A stretch of 64,000 nt of DNA from an uncultured Eubacteriales bacterium (GTDB taxonomy: Bacteria; Bacillota; Clostridia; Oscillospirales; Oscillospiraceae): the NCBI GenBank assembly GCA_900313925.1, contig OMTF01000042.1, forward strand, positions 1-64,000, read 5' to 3'. The notes beneath the pieces were generated by a model that saw nothing but the letters and a program-made list of their open reading frames with translations, did not search any database and was not told the origin of the DNA. The position numbers were made by a program, and so were the translations under genes. The stretch's first letter is position 1. The number at the start of each line of letters is the position of its first letter. Shown one piece after another: positions 61,631 to 64,000 of the stretch.

Positions 61631-61909
61631 CAAACAAAACCGATTTCGAGCGGGGCGTTTCGGCGTCCCGCTCATTTCATCTATATTGATTTTTCTTTTA
61701 TGATATTTTTGATTTTTGCGCAATAATACTTCTTTTTAGCGCTTATCGTGCAAAAATTAAAAAAGAAGATTAGACAGGATTAGACAGCCTTTTGATCCAA
61801 ATCCTCTATCCGAATGGTTTTTCAAACGGAATTTTTAATTTTCGCACAATAGTATTGCTTTTTAGGTCTTTCTGTGCTAAAATTAAAAGTAATTGGAGGT
61901 GAGTATCCT
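61631..61909 (+). promoter_or_regulatory. Control region of the abiE operon with tandem operator-like repeats
   Basis: Two ~60-base imperfect direct repeats (61705-61767 and 61831-61895) each contain an inverted repeat: TTTTTGCGCAATAA with TTATCGTGCAAAAA in the first, and TTTTAATTTTCGCACAATA with a TCTGTGCTAAAATTAAAA arm in the second. The second copy overlaps a promoter, TTGCTT (61855-61860), 17 bases, TAAAAT (61878-61883). AbiEi antitoxins bind such inverted repeats and repress their own operon. Confidence 0.75.
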
Positions 61910-62674
61910 ATGAAATACTATGAGAGCATGGCAAATATGGGGTGCTTTTCCCGCTCCGAACTTAGCGAAGCCCTGAATTTGTGTGACGCCACGGTTGCTA
62001 CTCTCTTACAACAATATCAGAAAAAAGGCTATATCGAACGGGTGCGGCATGACCTGTATGTCGTGATAAGTATAGAAAATAAGCAGCCTGTCTTATCCCG
62101 CTATGAGATAGGAGGCAGAATATTTACCGATGCCTGTGTTTCACATCATAGCGCCTTTGAGGTATATGGGTATGCAAATCAGGTGTTCTACGAAGTATAT
62201 GTTACGACAAACAGCCGTTTCAAAGACTTTGAATATGACGGAATAACTTATCGTCGCATGGCTCCGAAAGGAAATGTTCAAAAGGAAACTGCGCGTGGCG
62301 TCCGGGTGACCGGAATAGAACAGACTGTTATTGACAGTATCAATGCTGTCGATAAAATAGGCGGACTGGAAGAACTGCTGCGCTGCCTGTCCCTTATACC
62401 TTCCCTGAATGAAGAAAAGCTACTTCTTGCTCTTGCGGAATATAAAAATGGTTTTCTCTATCAGAAAACAGGCTTCTTACTGGAGCAGTTTCGCGCAGAG
62501 CTTAATTTGACGGATGCTTTCTTTGAGACCTGTGAGGGCTGCATATCAAAATCTGACCGTTATCTGACAAAAGAACATGCAGGCTTTGTATATCATCCAA
62601 AATGGCGGTTGATAGGTCCGAAAGATACAAACAAGATCGTAGATAAAGGAGTGAATTATCATGCTGAAATATAG
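61910..62674 (+). CDS. abiEi: AbiEi-family antitoxin (type IV toxin-antitoxin)
   Basis: This 254-residue protein has an N-terminal winged helix (YYESMANMGCFSRSELSEAL, IERVRHDLYVV) and an AbiEi C-terminal domain (FEYDGITYRRMAPKGNVQKE, VTGIEQTVIDSINAVDKIGG). It represses the operon and counters AbiEii without direct binding in known type IV pairs. ATG 61910 follows GGAGGTGAGTATCCT. It overlaps the toxin gene by 14 bases. Lying inside an element, it is likely an addiction or anti-phage module. Confidence 0.9.
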   Translation: MKYYESMANMGCFSRSELSEALNLCDATVATLLQQYQKKGYIERVRHDLYVVISIENKQPVLSRYEIGGRIFTDACVSHHSAFEVYGYANQVFYEVYVTTNSRFKDFEYDGITYRRMAPKGNVQKETARGVRVTGIEQTVIDSINAVDKIGGLEELLRCLSLIPSLNEEKLLLALAEYKNGFLYQKTGFLLEQFRAELNLTDAFFETCEGCISKSDRYLTKEHAGFVYHPKWRLIGPKDTNKIVDKGVNYHAEI

Positions 62675-63638
62675 CAAAGCGGAACTAAACAGGCAGGCCA
62701 AAGAGCTTGGATTTGTCCGTGATACTTTTGAAAAGGTATGTCGCCTCGCAGACGTTCTTACCTTTATGGAGAGTGACCCGCTGCTGGCGGACAGCCTTGC
62801 CTTAAAAGGCGGCACAGCAATCAACCTGACGATTTTCAATCTGCCCCGCCTTTCTGTGGATATTGATCTCGACTTTTCAAAAGATGTCTCGCGAGAACCT
62901 ATGCTTACGGAGAGAAAACAGATTCATGCGCATATTCAAAAGTATATGGAGGCTGCGGGATATTCACTCAACCTGAAGTCGAAACAGTATCATGCGTTGG
63001 ATTCTTTTGTGTACGAGTATATCAATGCCGGTGGAATGAAAGACAACCTCAAAATAGAGATCAATTATATGCTCCGCTGCCATGTGCTGCCTGTTTCCCG
63101 CAGGTTGGTTCACTTGCCGTGGAACGATACTGAACTTACGGTATTAAGCGTTGATCCAATGGAGATCTTCGCCGCAAAGACGGTAGCGCTCCTGAATCGC
63201 GCAGCGCCGCGGGATCTCTATGATATGTTCAATATGCAAAAGTACGGATTATTTGACGAAACGCAGGAGCGGCTTTTCAAAAAGTGCGTCATGTTCTATT
63301 CGGCTATTGCCTCGGAGAATGTACCGACAGAATATGATCTCGAAGGCTTCGGAATCATATCGACCCATAAAATCAAAACGGATCTGACACCTGTGCTTCG
63401 TCGCGGAGAGCGTTTTGACCTTGCTGATGCGCAGAAGCAGGTAAAAACCTATCTGTCCGATATACTCAAACCGGAGGATACGGAGCTTGCTTTCTGGAAG
63501 GCTTTTGCGGATGGGAAATATCAACCTGAATTGCTTTTTGACGACACCGACATTCTTGCGCGGATTGCTCATCATCCGATGGCGCTTTGGAAGTGCGGAG
63601 GACGCGGCGCAGTCCAAAAGGAAACACCGGAAATATAA
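62661..63638 (+). CDS. abiEii: AbiEii-family nucleotidyltransferase toxin
   Basis: This 325-residue toxin is a DNA-polymerase-beta-type nucleotidyltransferase. The catalytic block is LALKGGTAINLTIFNLPRLS followed by VDIDLDFSK (GG-T...S-DIDLD) near residues 45-75; a downstream AAKTVALLNRAAPRDLYDMF segment is the third family motif. Relatives transfer nucleotides to tRNA acceptor ends and arrest growth. ATG 62661 follows AAGGAG at 9 bases and is coupled to the antitoxin. Confidence 0.92.
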   Translation: MLKYSKAELNRQAKELGFVRDTFEKVCRLADVLTFMESDPLLADSLALKGGTAINLTIFNLPRLSVDIDLDFSKDVSREPMLTERKQIHAHIQKYMEAAGYSLNLKSKQYHALDSFVYEYINAGGMKDNLKIEINYMLRCHVLPVSRRLVHLPWNDTELTVLSVDPMEIFAAKTVALLNRAAPRDLYDMFNMQKYGLFDETQERLFKKCVMFYSAIASENVPTEYDLEGFGIISTHKIKTDLTPVLRRGERFDLADAQKQVKTYLSDILKPEDTELAFWKAFADGKYQPELLFDDTDILARIAHHPMALWKCGGRGAVQKETPEI

Positions 63639-63697
63639 CGACTACATAGCAAGGGCTGTCCTCCGGGGCAGCTCTTTTCAATTCATAATATAAGGGG

Positions 63698-64000
63698 GTG
63701 ATCCTGATAGCGACTACACGGCTTATGCCGCTTCATATCGGAAAAGGCCTGGATGTATCGACCGCCATTTCCGATATTATAGACTATGTGGAAAATCCGC
63801 AAAAGACGGATAACGGACGGCTGATCTACGGCCATGAATGCGATACCCGTACCGCCGATGCGGAATTTCTTTTATCAAAGCGCCAGTATATCAATCTCAC
63901 CGGCAGGCAGCGCGGCGCAGACGACGTGATCGCCTATCACCTTCGCCAATCCTTTCGGCCCGGCGAAGTCACGCCGGAACAGTCGAACGAGATCGGCCGT
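63698..64000 (+). CDS. Relaxase/mobilization nuclease, N-terminal part (runs off the window)
   Basis: The open frame to the right edge encodes TTRLMPLHIGKGLDVSTAIS, DIIDYVENPQKTDNGRLIYG and DAEFLLSKRQYINLTGRQRG, the N-terminus of MobP-type relaxases of Tn1549-like elements, which nick oriT and pilot the strand. The start is odd: a strong SD (GGGGGTGATC) overlaps GTG 63698, while relatives begin at the codon that is ATA here (63707), where ATG or GTG is expected. GTG 63698 is given with low certainty. Confidence 0.85.
   Translation, partial: MILIATTRLMPLHIGKGLDVSTAISDIIDYVENPQKTDNGRLIYGHECDTRTADAEFLLSKRQYINLTGRQRGADDVIAYHLRQSFRPGEVTPEQSNEIGR

Overview
The window reads as chromosomal DNA of a GC-rich anaerobic member of the Bacillota, most likely class Clostridia and probably a gut resident. 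Supporting signs are Gram-positive style promoters and Shine-Dalgarno sites, a T-box in front of alaS, the ftsY-smc-rnc-plsX and rsfS/yqeK/yhbY sets, a sortase-type surface protein, a ferredoxin-linked 2-oxoacid oxidoreductase, and a conjugative-element fragment of the kind found in gut Clostridia. No rRNA, tRNA or CRISPR array was seen, so the genus cannot be fixed.

Positions 1-39,940 are almost entirely minus-strand housekeeping genes. Reading leftwards in transcription order: an amino-acid permease, an alkaline-phosphatase-fold protein and the nickel-pincer cofactor genes larB-larE-larC; a small coiled-coil protein, mgtE, a ROK sugar kinase and a lipase-like protein; pckG; a HAD phosphatase; then a long operon (SpoU rRNA methylase, topA, trmFO, plsX, rnc, radical SAM, smc, ftsY, rdgB, yhbY, nadD-yqeK fusion, rsfS, leuS); rpsU; an OGG-type glycosylase; guaB; sirtuin, WecG-type transferase and tmk; mltG and a U32 peptidase; and T-box-controlled alaS with hinT. 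Many neighbours overlap by 1-4 bases, which implies translational coupling. larE carries an in-frame amber codon.

Positions 39,940-54,950 are accessory but still native in composition: a YdcF-type protein, a secreted nuclease, an aldo/keto reductase, a cell-wall-anchored InlB-repeat protein, a LysR regulator, a MATE efflux pump behind an attenuator-like leader, tag, an HxlR/ferredoxin/FMN-barrel redox cluster, and an IclR regulator divergent from a four-subunit 2-oxoacid:ferredoxin oxidoreductase followed by an NhaC-type antiporter.

From about 54,940 to the right edge the DNA becomes AT-richer and mosaic: relic sequence, the C-terminal end of a large serine recombinase, a AAA/DUF4143 ATPase gene bracketed by two identical 14-bp palindromes and, further out, by 23-bp direct repeats, a stop-interrupted FMN-barrel gene, an XRE regulator, the C-terminal stub of a tyrosine integrase, and then a conjugative or mobilizable element (DUF6017 helix-turn-helix protein, truncated DUF3991 protein, MobC, CD1845-family membrane protein, an AbiE toxin-antitoxin pair and a relaxase running off the window). 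The palindrome-bracketed ATPase, the MATE leader, the interrupted larE and the AbiE operator array are the points most worth follow-up.
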